Shown: positions 1 to 7,315, numbered from the stretch's first letter. The stretch is DNA of 10,000 nt from Nitrospira sp. (GCA_020216985.1 JAIWOH010000201.1:1-10000), one strand, 5' to 3'. Translations and numbers: made by a program. The notes: generated by a model not told the origin, from the sequence alone.

Positions 1-172
1 GCGATACCACGACGAAGAGTGCGCCGAACAAGGCCTCGGCATCGCCCTCCTTTGACCCGAATCGTGCAATCAGATCACGTCCCGTCCAACGCCGAAAACT
101 GTCAAGCAGATATTGTGACCACACCAACACCGCCGGACTGGTCCAGATGGAAGTCATCTCCTTGTCGGCCAT
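1..172 (-). CDS. MEKHLA-domain protein, N-terminal part (runs off left edge)
   Basis: This is the first 57 codons of a minus-strand gene whose 3' end lies outside the window. The peptide begins MADKEMTSIWTSP and contains YLLDSFRRWTGRDLI followed by ALFGALFVVVS. This matches, from memory, the start of the MEKHLA domain, a small PAS-like domain found in stand-alone bacterial proteins and in plant HD-ZIP III factors. In full-length members the part after VVVS carries most of the domain, and that part is not visible here. No enzymatic role is established. Two in-frame ATGs are possible, at 172 and 157, and each has a purine-rich GGGAG or AAGGAG abutting it rather than optimally spaced, so the start is uncertain. 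An in-frame TGA sits ten codons upstream of the first ATG. The gene is divergent from leuC. The family call is by recognition of the N-terminal pattern only. Confidence 0.75.
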   Translation of the reverse strand, partial: MADKEMTSIWTSPAVLVWSQYLLDSFRRWTGRDLIARFGSKEGDAEALFGALFVVVS

Positions 173-260
173 CTCCCGCAAGAGGAAAACAGGGGTGCTC
201 CTTCACCTCCCGCAGGTAGCACGGAAGGATCCAACGATGCAAGCGCGCACGGCATCTTAT

Positions 261-280
261 GGATATTTTCACCGGATATT
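261..280. repeat. Tandem GGATATT direct repeat upstream of the leuC promoter
   Basis: GGATATT occurs at 261-267 and again at 274-280, a 13-bp period. It ends 7 bp before the putative -35 box of leuC. A short AT-rich repeat at this place could be a regulator half-site pair or an UP-like element. The sequence shows only the repeat, and the function is inference. Confidence 0.4.
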
Positions 281-287
281 TCCTCCC

Positions 288-317
288 CTGGCACCCCGTG
301 CATCCTCTCTGTATAAT
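288..317 (+). promoter_or_regulatory. Sigma-70-type promoter of leuCD
   Basis: A perfect -10 box TATAAT lies at 312-317. An 18-bp spacer separates it from CTGGCA at 288-293, which matches TTGACA at four of six positions. Transcription would begin near 324, giving a leader of about 37 nt before the leuC ATG at 361. The leader is too short for a classical leucine attenuator, and I see no leader peptide or terminator hairpin in it. Confidence 0.65.
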
Positions 318-349
318 GTCGCCTCCTGTTCGCGTTTCGACTGGAAGGT

Positions 350-355
350 GGGAGG
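350..355 (+). promoter_or_regulatory. Shine-Dalgarno of leuC, decides the start
   Basis: GGGAGG lies 5 nt before ATG 361. The reading frame is open further upstream to an ATG at 259, but that codon precedes the -10 box and has no ribosome site, so 361 is the start. Confidence 0.85.
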
Positions 356-360
356 AAGGA

Positions 361-1764
361 ATGGCCGGAGCGACGTTATTCGACAAGATTTGGGACGCCC
401 ATGTGGTCCGAGCCGAGCCCGATGGCACCACATTGCTCTACATCGATCGGCAGCTCGTCCATGAAGTGACGTCTCCCCAGGCTTTCGAAGGATTAAAGCT
501 GGCCGGCCGACGACCCCGGCGGCCTGCCGCCACGCTGGCGGTGCCGGACCACAACGTGCCGACCACCGATCGGACCCTGCCCATCGCCGATCCGATCAGC
601 GCCAAACAGATTGACACACTCGAAGAAAACTGCCGCGAGTTCGGTATCACCCTGTTCGGCATGAACGACGTGCGTCAGGGGATCGTCCACGTGATCGGTC
701 CGGAGCAGGGCTTCACCTTGCCCGGCATGACCATTGTCTGTGGTGACTCCCATACCTCGACCCACGGAGCGTTCGGCGCGCTGGCGTTCGGTATCGGCAC
801 CAGCGAGGTGGAACACGTCTTGGCCACCCAGTGCCTGATTCAAAAACGACCGAAAACGATGGAAATTCGTGTCGAGGGGGCCCTGTCCGAACATTGTTCC
901 GCCAAAGATATCATCCTGGCCATCATCGGGAAAATCGGAACCGCCGGCGGGACGGGACACGTGATCGAATACACCGGATCGGCCATCCGCGCCCTCAGCA
1001 TGGAGGGCCGCATGACCCTGTGCAACATGTCGATCGAGGGGGGCGCCAGAGCCGGCATGGTCGCTCCCGATGAGAAGACGATCGCCTACCTCAAGGGACG
1101 ACCTCTCGCCCCACAAGGCGCGTTGTTCGATCAAGCGGTCAAGGCCTGGGAACAACTCAAGACAGATTCGGACGCCCGCTACGACGCCACGGTGGTCATG
1201 CAGGCGGAGAACATCGCTCCGCAGGTCAGTTGGGGAACGAGTCCCGGCATGGTCGTCGGCGTGGACGAAAAGGTGCCGGACCCTCAAACGATCGCGGATG
1301 AGAACACGAGGCGCGCGACGGAACGGGCCCTGGAGTACATGGGGCTCACGCCCAACATGCCGGTGACGGACATCGCCATCGATCGGGTGTTTATCGGATC
1401 GTGCACCAACGCGCGGATCGAAGACCTGCGGCTTGCCGCGCGCTTCGCCAAGGGGAAAAAAGTCGCGACGACGGTGCGCGCGATGGTCGTTCCCGGCTCA
1501 GGCCTCGTCAAAGCGCAGGCGGAAGCGGAAGGGCTTGATCGGATCTTCCGCGAAGCGGGCTTTGAGTGGAGAGAAGCGGGCTGCAGCATGTGCTTGGCGA
1601 TGAACGCCGACGTGCTTCAGCCTGGTGAACGGTGCGCATCCACCAGCAACAGGAACTTCGAAGGGCGCCAGGGCGCCGGCGGCCGAACCCATTTGGTTTC
1701 GCCCGCCATGGCGGTGGCCGCCGCCATTGAAGGACATTTCGTGGACATCAGGCGGTGGACGTAG
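361..1764 (+). CDS. leuC: 3-isopropylmalate dehydratase large subunit LeuC
   Basis: LeuC is the [4Fe-4S] aconitase-family catalytic subunit that, with LeuD, isomerises 2-isopropylmalate to 3-isopropylmalate in cytoplasmic leucine biosynthesis. From the ATG at 361 it is 467 aa, almost the same as the E. coli protein (466). The three cluster cysteines are in the expected places: Cys348 in [14 protein letters not shown], and Cys408 and Cys411 in GCSMCLAMN. Other family signatures include [10 protein letters not shown] at the N-terminus, [44 protein letters not shown] (about residues 119-154, quoted as key blocks) and the C-terminal NRNFEGRQG. It sits 87 bp upstream of leuD on the same strand, behind a clear promoter and ribosome site. 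No leuB or leuA lies in the window. The same enzyme may also serve a citramalate route to isoleucine in some bacteria, which cannot be judged here. Confidence 0.97.
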   Translation: MAGATLFDKIWDAHVVRAEPDGTTLLYIDRQLVHEVTSPQAFEGLKLAGRRPRRPAATLAVPDHNVPTTDRTLPIADPISAKQIDTLEENCREFGITLFGMNDVRQGIVHVIGPEQGFTLPGMTIVCGDSHTSTHGAFGALAFGIGTSEVEHVLATQCLIQKRPKTMEIRVEGALSEHCSAKDIILAIIGKIGTAGGTGHVIEYTGSAIRALSMEGRMTLCNMSIEGGARAGMVAPDEKTIAYLKGRPLAPQGALFDQAVKAWEQLKTDSDARYDATVVMQAENIAPQVSWGTSPGMVVGVDEKVPDPQTIADENTRRATERALEYMGLTPNMPVTDIAIDRVFIGSCTNARIEDLRLAARFAKGKKVATTVRAMVVPGSGLVKAQAEAEGLDRIFREAGFEWREAGCSMCLAMNADVLQPGERCASTSNRNFEGRQGAGGRTHLVSPAMAVAAAIEGHFVDIRRWT

Positions 1765-1851
1765 GGGGCCGGCCGTGAGCGCCACACGGATGGCTGAGTC
1801 GACGCGACCGAACACAACAAACCTCAACCCGAACACTCAAGGCTGGATACG

Positions 1852-2472
1852 ATGCAGGCATTCACACAAGTAACCGGTCTCGTCGCTCCATTGGACCGGG
1901 TCAACGTTGATACGGATCAGATTATTCCCAAGCAGTTCCTGAAGACGATCAAGCGGACCGGCCTTCGCGAGGGACTCTTTTTTGACTGGCGGAGAAAGCC
2001 GGACGGGTCGCCCGATCCCCACTTTTTCCTAAACCAAGCCCGCTACCAGGGGGCGACGATTTTGCTGACACGCGACAACTTCGGCTGCGGATCATCGAGA
2101 GAACATGCGCCGTGGGCGCTCCTCGATCAAGGATTCCGGTGCATCATCGCGCCGAGTTTCGCCGACATTTTCTATAACAACTGTTTTCAAAATGGCATCC
2201 TGCCGATCATCCTGGACAATAAGGCGGTGTCGGCTCTGATGAAGGACGTTCTTGGCACGGAGGGATACCGGCTCACGGTGGATCTCGGCGCCCAGCAGGT
2301 GACGACGCCGAGCGGAACGGTCTATCGATTTGAGATCGACCCGTTCAGGAAAGACTGTTTGTACCGGGGGCTGGATTCCATCGGTCTCACGCTCGAGCAC
2401 GAAGGGGCGATCGCAGCCTATGAGCGTCGGCGAAAACAGGAAGCCCCCTGGTTATTTACCGATCTTTCATAA
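1852..2472 (+). CDS. leuD: 3-isopropylmalate dehydratase small subunit LeuD
   Basis: LeuD is the aconitase swivel-domain subunit that completes the active site of isopropylmalate dehydratase with LeuC. At 206 aa it is close to the usual 200 aa. Visible family signatures are the N-terminal [25 protein letters not shown], the substrate-loop motif [15 protein letters not shown] (Gly78 to His85 for GCGSSREH), [18 protein letters not shown], and the C-terminal stretch [21 protein letters not shown]. The start ATG at 1852 has a weak AAGG about 9 nt upstream. The 87-bp gap after leuC shows no promoter or terminator, so the two genes are probably co-transcribed. Downstream it converges with a lipoprotein gene on the other strand. 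Confidence 0.97.
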   Translation: MQAFTQVTGLVAPLDRVNVDTDQIIPKQFLKTIKRTGLREGLFFDWRRKPDGSPDPHFFLNQARYQGATILLTRDNFGCGSSREHAPWALLDQGFRCIIAPSFADIFYNNCFQNGILPIILDNKAVSALMKDVLGTEGYRLTVDLGAQQVTTPSGTVYRFEIDPFRKDCLYRGLDSIGLTLEHEGAIAAYERRRKQEAPWLFTDLS

Positions 2473-2482
2473 CAACTAACAA

Positions 2483-2520
2483 CCTTGCCTAGCAGGTCTG
2501 AGCAAGGGCCTGACGGCCCT
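2483..2520. terminator. Overlapping hairpins between convergent leuD and lipoprotein gene
   Basis: Two inverted repeats lie in the 67-bp convergent gap. CCTTGC (2483-2488) pairs with GCAAGG (2502-2507). AGGGCC (2505-2510) pairs with GGCCCT (2515-2520) around a TGAC loop. They share three bases, so only one can form fully at a time. Neither is followed by a T-run on either strand, so this is not a textbook intrinsic terminator. The location between two convergent stops makes a role in transcript 3'-end formation plausible. Confidence 0.35.
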
Positions 2521-2539
2521 GAACGGTCGTTGGGAGAGT

Positions 2540-2989
2540 TTATGGAGCGGGCGGGGTCTCGCCGAGCTTGGTGAGAGAGGTTCGTTTGCTGAGATGAAAT
2601 GTGCCGCCTTTCTGTGCAGGGGCTGAATCTTCTCCAATCCGATCGTACCACCAGGTGCCGTCGCCTTCCGTGTAGTCGTCGGACAGCACGACCCTGAATC
2701 CTCCTTCCCGATCGTTTTCCTTCTGATACCACTTGCCGACCCACGTGTGACCGTTGAGCCGAAGGGTTTCGAGCCGTCCGTCCTTGTAGGGATACGTCCC
2801 GTTTCCTTTTTCATCAAGCCGGAGCATGACGACGGCGCCGTCTTCGTATTCCCATTCCCCGGCCAGCACGGACTTATCTTCGATCGTGGGCTTACCCAAA
2901 ATGGATAGGTGCACGGACGGTTGGTTGATACATGCCGTCACCAGAAGAGCACCGGCAATAGCAACGACTCCAAGGCTCAGTTTCTTCAT
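2540..2989 (-). CDS. Small putative outer-envelope lipoprotein, function unknown
   Basis: This is a 149-aa protein with a lipoprotein signal: MKKLSLG, a hydrophobic stretch VVAIAGALL, and the lipobox LVTAC with Cys20 as the lipidated residue. Ile follows the Cys, so under the E. coli +2 rule it would not be retained in the inner membrane. The mature part is rich in aromatic and glycine residues and looks beta-stranded: AGEWEYEDGAVVMLRLDE, GNGTYPYKDGRLETLRL, WVGKWYQKENDREGGF, LSDDYTEGDGTWWYDRIG. The recurring W/Y-rich strands suggest a small beta-barrel or lipocalin-like fold, which is inference. The start at 2989 was chosen because it gives a clean signal peptide and has GAGAG a few bases upstream; in-frame ATGs at 3001 and 3025 lack a ribosome site and would push the signal inward. 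It lies 57 bp after the aminotransferase on the same strand and may be its transcript's last gene. Confidence 0.85.
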   Translation of the reverse strand: MKKLSLGVVAIAGALLVTACINQPSVHLSILGKPTIEDKSVLAGEWEYEDGAVVMLRLDEKGNGTYPYKDGRLETLRLNGHTWVGKWYQKENDREGGFRVVLSDDYTEGDGTWWYDRIGEDSAPAQKGGTFHLSKRTSLTKLGETPPAP

Positions 2990-3046
2990 GGAATCTCTCA
3001 TACCATGAGCGTGTAAGAGGGGCAAGGGAAGAGCCGTTTGTGTCGA

Positions 3047-4207
3047 CTAGAATTTCGCCCCCTTCAGGCGACGACAGGCCTCGTCCAGATCTTCGTCGGT
3101 CTTGGCGTAGCTGAAGCGAACGAAATGAGCGCCTTCGGTTCCGGAGAAAAACGCTTCACCCGGCACCCCCGCCACACCAGTTGCTTCCAAGAGAGCCATC
3201 GCACGGGCCTTGCCGGTCGAGCCTGGCACGTTTGAAACGTCGGCTAACACATAGTACGCGCCGTCGGGAATCGAGGGGATCAACCCGGCCTCGGCCAACG
3301 CCTCGCAAAACCGATCCCGCTTTCGCTGGTACGAGCGCGCAAGCTCTTTGTAGAAATCACCGGACAGCTCGATGATGCCCGCTGCGATCCCCATTTGAAG
3401 AGGGGCCGGAGCGCAGACGTACAACAGGTCGTTGGCGGCACCGATGGCCTGGGCCCAAGGTCGAGCCGCCACGCTGTAGCCGATGCGCCACCCCGTGACG
3501 CTGAAGGTTTTGGAATAGCCGCCGATGGTGATCGTCCGCTCGGCCATGCCCGGCAATGCGGCCATGCTCAGGTGAGAGCGCCCATCATAAAGAAAGTATT
3601 CGTAGATTTCGTCCGAAAACACGAAGAGGCCGTGCTTCTTTGCGATGGCCGCGACGGTTTCCAACTCGTCTCGCGTCCACACCTTTCCGGAGGGATTGCC
3701 CGGCGAATTGACCACAATCGCCTTGGTCTTCTTGGTGACCGCCCGCTCCAATTGAGCGGCCGTGAAGGTCCATCCCGGAACCTCCATCCTGACCGTGACC
3801 GGCATTGCTTCCACCGCCAGCAGCGCACTCAGATGATACTGATAGAACGGCTCAAACACGATGACCTCATCGCCCGGTTCCAATAAGGCCTCGCAGGCGC
3901 AATGGAAAGCGCCGGTCGCTCCCGCACTGACGACAATCTCCGTGTCCGGATCGGCCTGAATGTCGTTGTAGCGAGCCAGCTTCTCGGCCAATGCCTGGCG
4001 CAATTCCGCGAGTCCATCAAATCGCGTATAGACATTTCGGCCGTCTTTGATCGCCTGCTGCGCGGCCTCAAGCACGATGGAAGGCGCCGGCGTATCACAG
4101 ACCCCTTGAGCCATGTTGATCCCCTTGACGCTCGCGCAGGCCTGCGTCATCGCCCGAATCTCGGACTGCGCGAGGTCCGCCATTCTCCGACTCACCGCCC
4201 GTTTCAT
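3047..4207 (-). CDS. PLP-dependent class I/II aminotransferase (aspartate/kynurenine/methionine-type)
   Basis: This is a 386-aa fold-type I aminotransferase of the AspC/kynurenine aminotransferase group, which moves an amino group between an amino acid and a 2-oxo acid in the cytoplasm. Key residues can be read directly: the cofactor-anchoring SAGATGAFHCACEALL (about 94-109), NSPGNPSGKVW with Asn171, SDEIYEYFLYDG with Asp199 and Tyr202, the Schiff-base lysine Lys233 in GYSKTFSVTGWRIGY with Arg241, and the substrate-carboxylate arginine Arg364 in HFVRFSYAK. The N-terminal GINMAQGVCDTPAP and YTRFDGLAELRQAL resemble members acting on kynurenine, methionine or aspartate, but substrate cannot be assigned. 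The start at 4207 has GGAGG about 10 nt upstream. It follows msrA by 57 bp on the same strand. An operon partnership with msrA (methionine) is only a suggestion. Confidence 0.95.
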   Translation of the reverse strand: MKRAVSRRMADLAQSEIRAMTQACASVKGINMAQGVCDTPAPSIVLEAAQQAIKDGRNVYTRFDGLAELRQALAEKLARYNDIQADPDTEIVVSAGATGAFHCACEALLEPGDEVIVFEPFYQYHLSALLAVEAMPVTVRMEVPGWTFTAAQLERAVTKKTKAIVVNSPGNPSGKVWTRDELETVAAIAKKHGLFVFSDEIYEYFLYDGRSHLSMAALPGMAERTITIGGYSKTFSVTGWRIGYSVAARPWAQAIGAANDLLYVCAPAPLQMGIAAGIIELSGDFYKELARSYQRKRDRFCEALAEAGLIPSIPDGAYYVLADVSNVPGSTGKARAMALLEATGVAGVPGEAFFSGTEGAHFVRFSYAKTDEDLDEACRRLKGAKF

Positions 4208-4264
4208 CCGTTTGTTCCCTCCAATGTGATTCCCGCCATGACCTCAGTTCACAGACTCCGGCCG

Positions 4265-4885
4265 TTACGGTTTCCCCCACAGAGACTCCAACCGCTGCGC
4301 CCGTCCACAGCCGAACTTGTAATACTTGTACCGGATAGGATTTTTCTTGTAATAGTCTTGGTGCTCCTCCTCCGCCGGATAGAAGGTGGAGGCCTTGACC
4401 ACCTGCGTCACGATCGGCTGCGCAAATCGTTTGGATCGTTCGAGCGCCGCCTTCGATTCTTCAGCCAGCCGCCGCTCTTCATCCGTCCCATAGAAGATGG
4501 CGGACCGATATTGATTGCCATGGTCGCAGAATTGTCCGTTGGGCGTCAGTGGGTCCACATTCCGCCAGAACACGTCGAGCAACGTTTGATACGTCACCTT
4601 GGCTGGGTCATACGTCACCTCGACCGACTCGGCATGACCGGTCTTTCCCGTGGAGACTTGAGCGTAGGTGGGATCGGCGACGTTTCCTCCCATGTAACCG
4701 GAGACCACGGAAAGAACCCCTTCCACCGGCTCAAACGCTTCCTCCATACACCAGAAGCAGCCCCCCGCGAAATAGGCCTTGGCCGGCTCGGCCGCCCAGA
4801 TCGTCGGGCCGAACGACAAACCAGCTATTGCTCCGAACAGGCACAGCGTGATCATCTGCCGCCTTGTGCGTCGAATCAACCCCAT
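4265..4885 (-). CDS. msrA: Exported peptide-methionine (S)-S-oxide reductase MsrA
   Basis: MsrA reduces the S-epimer of methionine sulfoxide in proteins and free methionine. The 206-aa product contains the catalytic block AGGCFWCMEEAFEPVEGV with nucleophile Cys43 and a second Cys46, then VSGYMGG, the TGHAESVEVTYDP block, YRSAIFY, and AEEEHQDYYKKNP near the C-terminus. Cys193 in KFGCGRAQ is a candidate resolving cysteine. Residues 1-32 form an export signal: basic GLIRRTRRQ, hydrophobic MITLCLFGAIAGLSFG and a WAA site before EPAKAY, so the enzyme should act outside the cytoplasm. The twin arginine in TRRQMI resembles a Tat motif weakly. The start at 4885 was chosen over an upstream in-frame ATG (4933) because AAGGGGG lies 7 nt before it and the signal peptide then starts properly. 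No msrB is adjacent. Confidence 0.96.
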   Translation of the reverse strand: MGLIRRTRRQMITLCLFGAIAGLSFGPTIWAAEPAKAYFAGGCFWCMEEAFEPVEGVLSVVSGYMGGNVADPTYAQVSTGKTGHAESVEVTYDPAKVTYQTLLDVFWRNVDPLTPNGQFCDHGNQYRSAIFYGTDEERRLAEESKAALERSKRFAQPIVTQVVKASTFYPAEEEHQDYYKKNPIRYKYYKFGCGRAQRLESLWGKP

Positions 4886-4892
4886 GACGTCA

Positions 4893-4899
4893 CCCCCTT
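4893..4899 (-). promoter_or_regulatory. Shine-Dalgarno of msrA, decides the start
   Basis: On the minus strand AAGGGGG is followed by 7 nt and then ATG at 4885. The longer in-frame start at 4933 would add a charged 16-residue extension ahead of the signal peptide. Confidence 0.6.
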
Positions 4900-5029
4900 C
4901 TCTCCGTCGGCGACACTCCTGCTCATCGTCCATCTTACACGCTTACACAGTCCCAGAGCCCACGCGAACGACGCGGCAAGGCGAGCGCGTGAGGGACACC
5001 TGCTCGTCGGCACGAAACGTTCAAACCGG

Positions 5030-5572
5030 TCACACGGAAAGACCATCATATCCATTGGACGCAACGACCCGCGTGCGCCGATGGACCCTCTCCAGCCGCT
5101 TCATAATCAGAGCAATCGCTTCCTCGGGCGAGTCGGCGGCTGCCACCAACCGTTTGTTCAGTTTGCGAAAGAACGCCACGTCCGCAGCGGACGCATCCAC
5201 CAAGACAACCGGCCTTCCAGCCTTGACGGCCAACGCTACTTCCGACACCGTCCCGGACCCCGTCAGTCCGCAGACCACGACCACGTGGCTGGTCAAGACG
5301 TTGATGTTGTTGCGGCCGCTGCCCATCTCCGTGATGATCGGCACATCGACGTAGCGTGACACCTTGTCCTTGGCCGTCGGCAAAATTCCGATGGTCAAGC
5401 TGCCACCGACCCTCTTGGCCCCCTCGCACGCGGCGTCCATCACGCCGACGTTTCGCCCGCCCGTCAGCACCGCCCACCCGCGCCGCGCGATCAACTCGCC
5501 CAGCAGCCTCGCATTCTCCAAATCTTTTTTCCTGGCCTTCGCCGGCCCCATCACGCCCACGATAAAATGCAT
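5030..5572 (-). CDS. TIGR00725-type SLOG/LOG-like Rossmann protein
   Basis: This 180-aa cytoplasmic protein belongs, by pattern, to the TIGR00725 branch of the LOG (lysine-decarboxylase-like) superfamily, which binds nucleotides or nucleotide-derived ligands. The order of elements is typical: FIVGVMGPAKA at the N-terminus, a helix, AVLTGGRNVGVMDAACEGAKRVGG (about 34-57), IGILPTAKD, the EMGSGRNNINVLTSHVVVVCG strand, then LTGSGTVSEVALAVKAGRPVVLV. In LOG phosphoribohydrolases the last motif is PGGxGTxxE; here it is LTGSGTVSE, with Gly-Ser-Gly-Thr and Glu111 kept but the Pro-Gly-Gly altered. Whether it hydrolyses a nucleoside monophosphate or only binds a ligand is unknown. The start at 5572 has AGGAGG 4 nt upstream. 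It follows the TPR gene by 33 bp and lies 144 bp ahead of msrA. Confidence 0.92.
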   Translation of the reverse strand: MHFIVGVMGPAKARKKDLENARLLGELIARRGWAVLTGGRNVGVMDAACEGAKRVGGSLTIGILPTAKDKVSRYVDVPIITEMGSGRNNINVLTSHVVVVCGLTGSGTVSEVALAVKAGRPVVLVDASAADVAFFRKLNKRLVAAADSPEEAIALIMKRLERVHRRTRVVASNGYDGLSV

Positions 5573-5605
5573 CGCCCCTCCTGTGCCCCTTCTTAACTTC
5601 CCGTT

Positions 5606-7270
5606 TCAAAACCGAGACCCGGTCAGTGTCACATCGGCATAGGTCCACGCAGCCTTGAATCGGCGCTCCGCTTCCACGGCTTCACGGACCTTGTCTTGAG
5701 CACGGAGGCTTTTGACCAGGCCGAAAAGAGCCCATCCGTTATGGGGGTGCCTGACCAGATCCGCTCGGTACTCCTCCTCCGCGTCACCGTATCGACCGGC
5801 CGCCAGCAGCACGTCTCCGAGATAATGGCGAACGGGAATCGGCCAGTAGGGCGGCTCGATGTAGGGCAAGTCCTCCTCCATTTTGACGGCATCCCTGAGC
5901 GACGCAATCGCCTCGTCATATCGCCCACGGCGGGCCGTGATCTCTCCGGCCAGAAGACGCTCGGCGATCTTGATCATGGCCTGCTCTATTTTGCCTTCGT
6001 CCGTGCGGGGACGCCCGACCTGCTTCGTCGAGGCGGCCAAAACCGCCAGTTCCGCCTCCGCCTCTGGCAAGCGGCCGGTGGCGGTCAAAGCCAAGCCCCT
6101 GCCCAATCGCCAGATTGCGTGGTGAAGACGAAGGCTCGCGCGAGGCGCAGGCTCTCGCAGCAGATCGCTCCATTGGCCGAATCGAATCAGAGACCAGATG
6201 GGGGTCGGAAGGTACCCTTCCTTCCACTTGTCTTTTTGCGCCTTGTACTCGGTCACCAGCGTCGTCAACTGGCGCGCGATCTTCAGCGACTCTGTCTTTC
6301 GTCCCTCCATCGCCAAAGAGGCCCACAAGAAATGGAGATTGTGCGCGTAGTATGCATCGGCGTACTCACCGGCAAGAGTTCGGCCGGCAAAATAGTCTCG
6401 ATCGACAAGAGCCGCGTGCGCGTTGTGTTCCGCGGCCTCATGATATCGACCAAGACGCATGTAAATGTGGGCCGGCATGTGGACCAAGTGACCGGCGCCC
6501 GGCATCAGGCCCGCCAGTCGATCCGCGCAGGCCAGCGCCCGCTCCGGCGTCGGCGAGGCTTCAACGGCGTGAATGTAATAGTGACAGGCGCCGGGATGAT
6601 CGGGAAACCGCGCGAGGACGGACTCCAACGTCGTGACGATTTCTTCCGTTCCCGGCTTGGGCTTTCCAGTCGGCGTCCATAAATCCCAGGGTCGGAGATC
6701 CATCAAGGCCTCCGCGAAGAGAACGCCGGCGTCCGCGTCATCAGGAAAGTCCCGCCATAACGCCCTCATCGCATCGGCATAGGCCTTGTCAAGCGCCTTT
6801 CTTGGCTCCCCTTTTGAACCGTATCGTTTGCCGAGCGCCTCGATGTATCGCCGTTCGGCCTCGCTCGCGCGAGCACCGTGGGCGCGGGCTTTGCGAAGCG
6901 CTTCTCCGGCTTTGCGCTCTCTCTCCTTGGTGACCGGCGCGTTGATGTTCGATCCCAGCGCCAGCGCGATTCCCCAATAGGGCATGGCGGCGGAAGGATC
7001 GAGCCTGGCGGCTTCTTCAAACGCCAGCACGGCTTCTTCATGATTAAAGGCATACACCAGCCGCAGGCCTTGATCGAAATACCGCTGGGCCTGCTCGGAC
7101 GTCGTCGTCACAGGGTGGTGCAGCGTGCCGAGATTGGCATAGAGCGAGACAGTGGGACGCTCCTCTCCACCGGAAGCACCGAAGACCGAACCCTGCCCGG
7201 ATGCCGCCCAGATGGCCGCCGCCACCACACTCGCCTTCAGGACTCGACTGTGGCTCTGATTATGCATCAT
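5606..7270 (-). CDS. Secreted tetratricopeptide-repeat protein with conserved His motifs
   Basis: This 554-aa protein has a signal peptide (basic residues Arg9 and Lys12, hydrophobic ASVVAAAIWAA, likely cleavage near VFGA/S at about residue 32), so it is periplasmic or secreted. TPR-like helices can be read at AQRYFDQGLRLVYAFNHEEA (61-80) with VLAFEEAARLDPSAAMPYWG, and at 442-464 and 484-512 (GEITARRGRYDEAIASLRD, DVLLAAGRYGDAEEEYRADL). The middle has HPGACHYYIHAVEAS (225-239) and GHLVHMPAHIYMRLGRYHEAAEHNAHA (260-286), blocks I recall as recurring in bacterial TPR proteins of unknown role. No catalytic site is recognised. The start is ATG 7270; it has no Shine-Dalgarno, and an in-frame stop (that of the gene before it) lies 45 bp upstream, so translational coupling or reinitiation is likely. 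ATG 7267 is an equal alternative. Confidence 0.92.
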   Translation of the reverse strand: MMHNQSHSRVLKASVVAAAIWAASGQGSVFGASGGEERPTVSLYANLGTLHHPVTTTSEQAQRYFDQGLRLVYAFNHEEAVLAFEEAARLDPSAAMPYWGIALALGSNINAPVTKERERKAGEALRKARAHGARASEAERRYIEALGKRYGSKGEPRKALDKAYADAMRALWRDFPDDADAGVLFAEALMDLRPWDLWTPTGKPKPGTEEIVTTLESVLARFPDHPGACHYYIHAVEASPTPERALACADRLAGLMPGAGHLVHMPAHIYMRLGRYHEAAEHNAHAALVDRDYFAGRTLAGEYADAYYAHNLHFLWASLAMEGRKTESLKIARQLTTLVTEYKAQKDKWKEGYLPTPIWSLIRFGQWSDLLREPAPRASLRLHHAIWRLGRGLALTATGRLPEAEAELAVLAASTKQVGRPRTDEGKIEQAMIKIAERLLAGEITARRGRYDEAIASLRDAVKMEEDLPYIEPPYWPIPVRHYLGDVLLAAGRYGDAEEEYRADLVRHPHNGWALFGLVKSLRAQDKVREAVEAERRFKAAWTYADVTLTGSRF

Positions 7271-7315
7271 AGGGGCGGGAGGCGACGGGCAAACTCGAGA
7301 GCAGCCGATCGGGCA

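Noticed and set aside
289..301. TGGCAC...TGC resembling a sigma-54 promoter ahead of leuC
   Set aside because: The GG-to-GC distance is 10 bp where sigma-54 promoters need 12, while a perfect sigma-70 -10 box lies directly downstream.
493..1287. A 264-codon minus-strand open frame
   Set aside because: It lies entirely inside leuC, which has all its catalytic residues; composition is His/Gly/Arg-rich with no recognisable family.
1774..1872. A 32-codon GTG-started frame between leuC and leuD
   Set aside because: It runs into the leuD coding start, has no clear ribosome site and no leucine-codon run, so it does not look like a leader peptide.
4932..4948. TAAGAT -10-like box and repeated GTGTAAG ahead of msrA on the minus strand
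   Set aside because: No acceptable -35 hexamer lies 16-18 bp upstream and there is no TGn extension, so a promoter call is not supported; the 7-bp repeat is short enough to be chance.
3902..5359. A 485-codon open frame on the plus strand antisense to the aminotransferase, msrA and TIGR00725 genes
   Set aside because: It spans three clearly recognisable genes on the other strand, is rich in Arg, His and Pro with no domain pattern, and reflects GC-rich codon bias.
5696..6682. A 328-codon plus-strand open frame
   Set aside because: It lies entirely antisense within the TPR gene and has the Arg/Gln-rich composition of a shadow frame.
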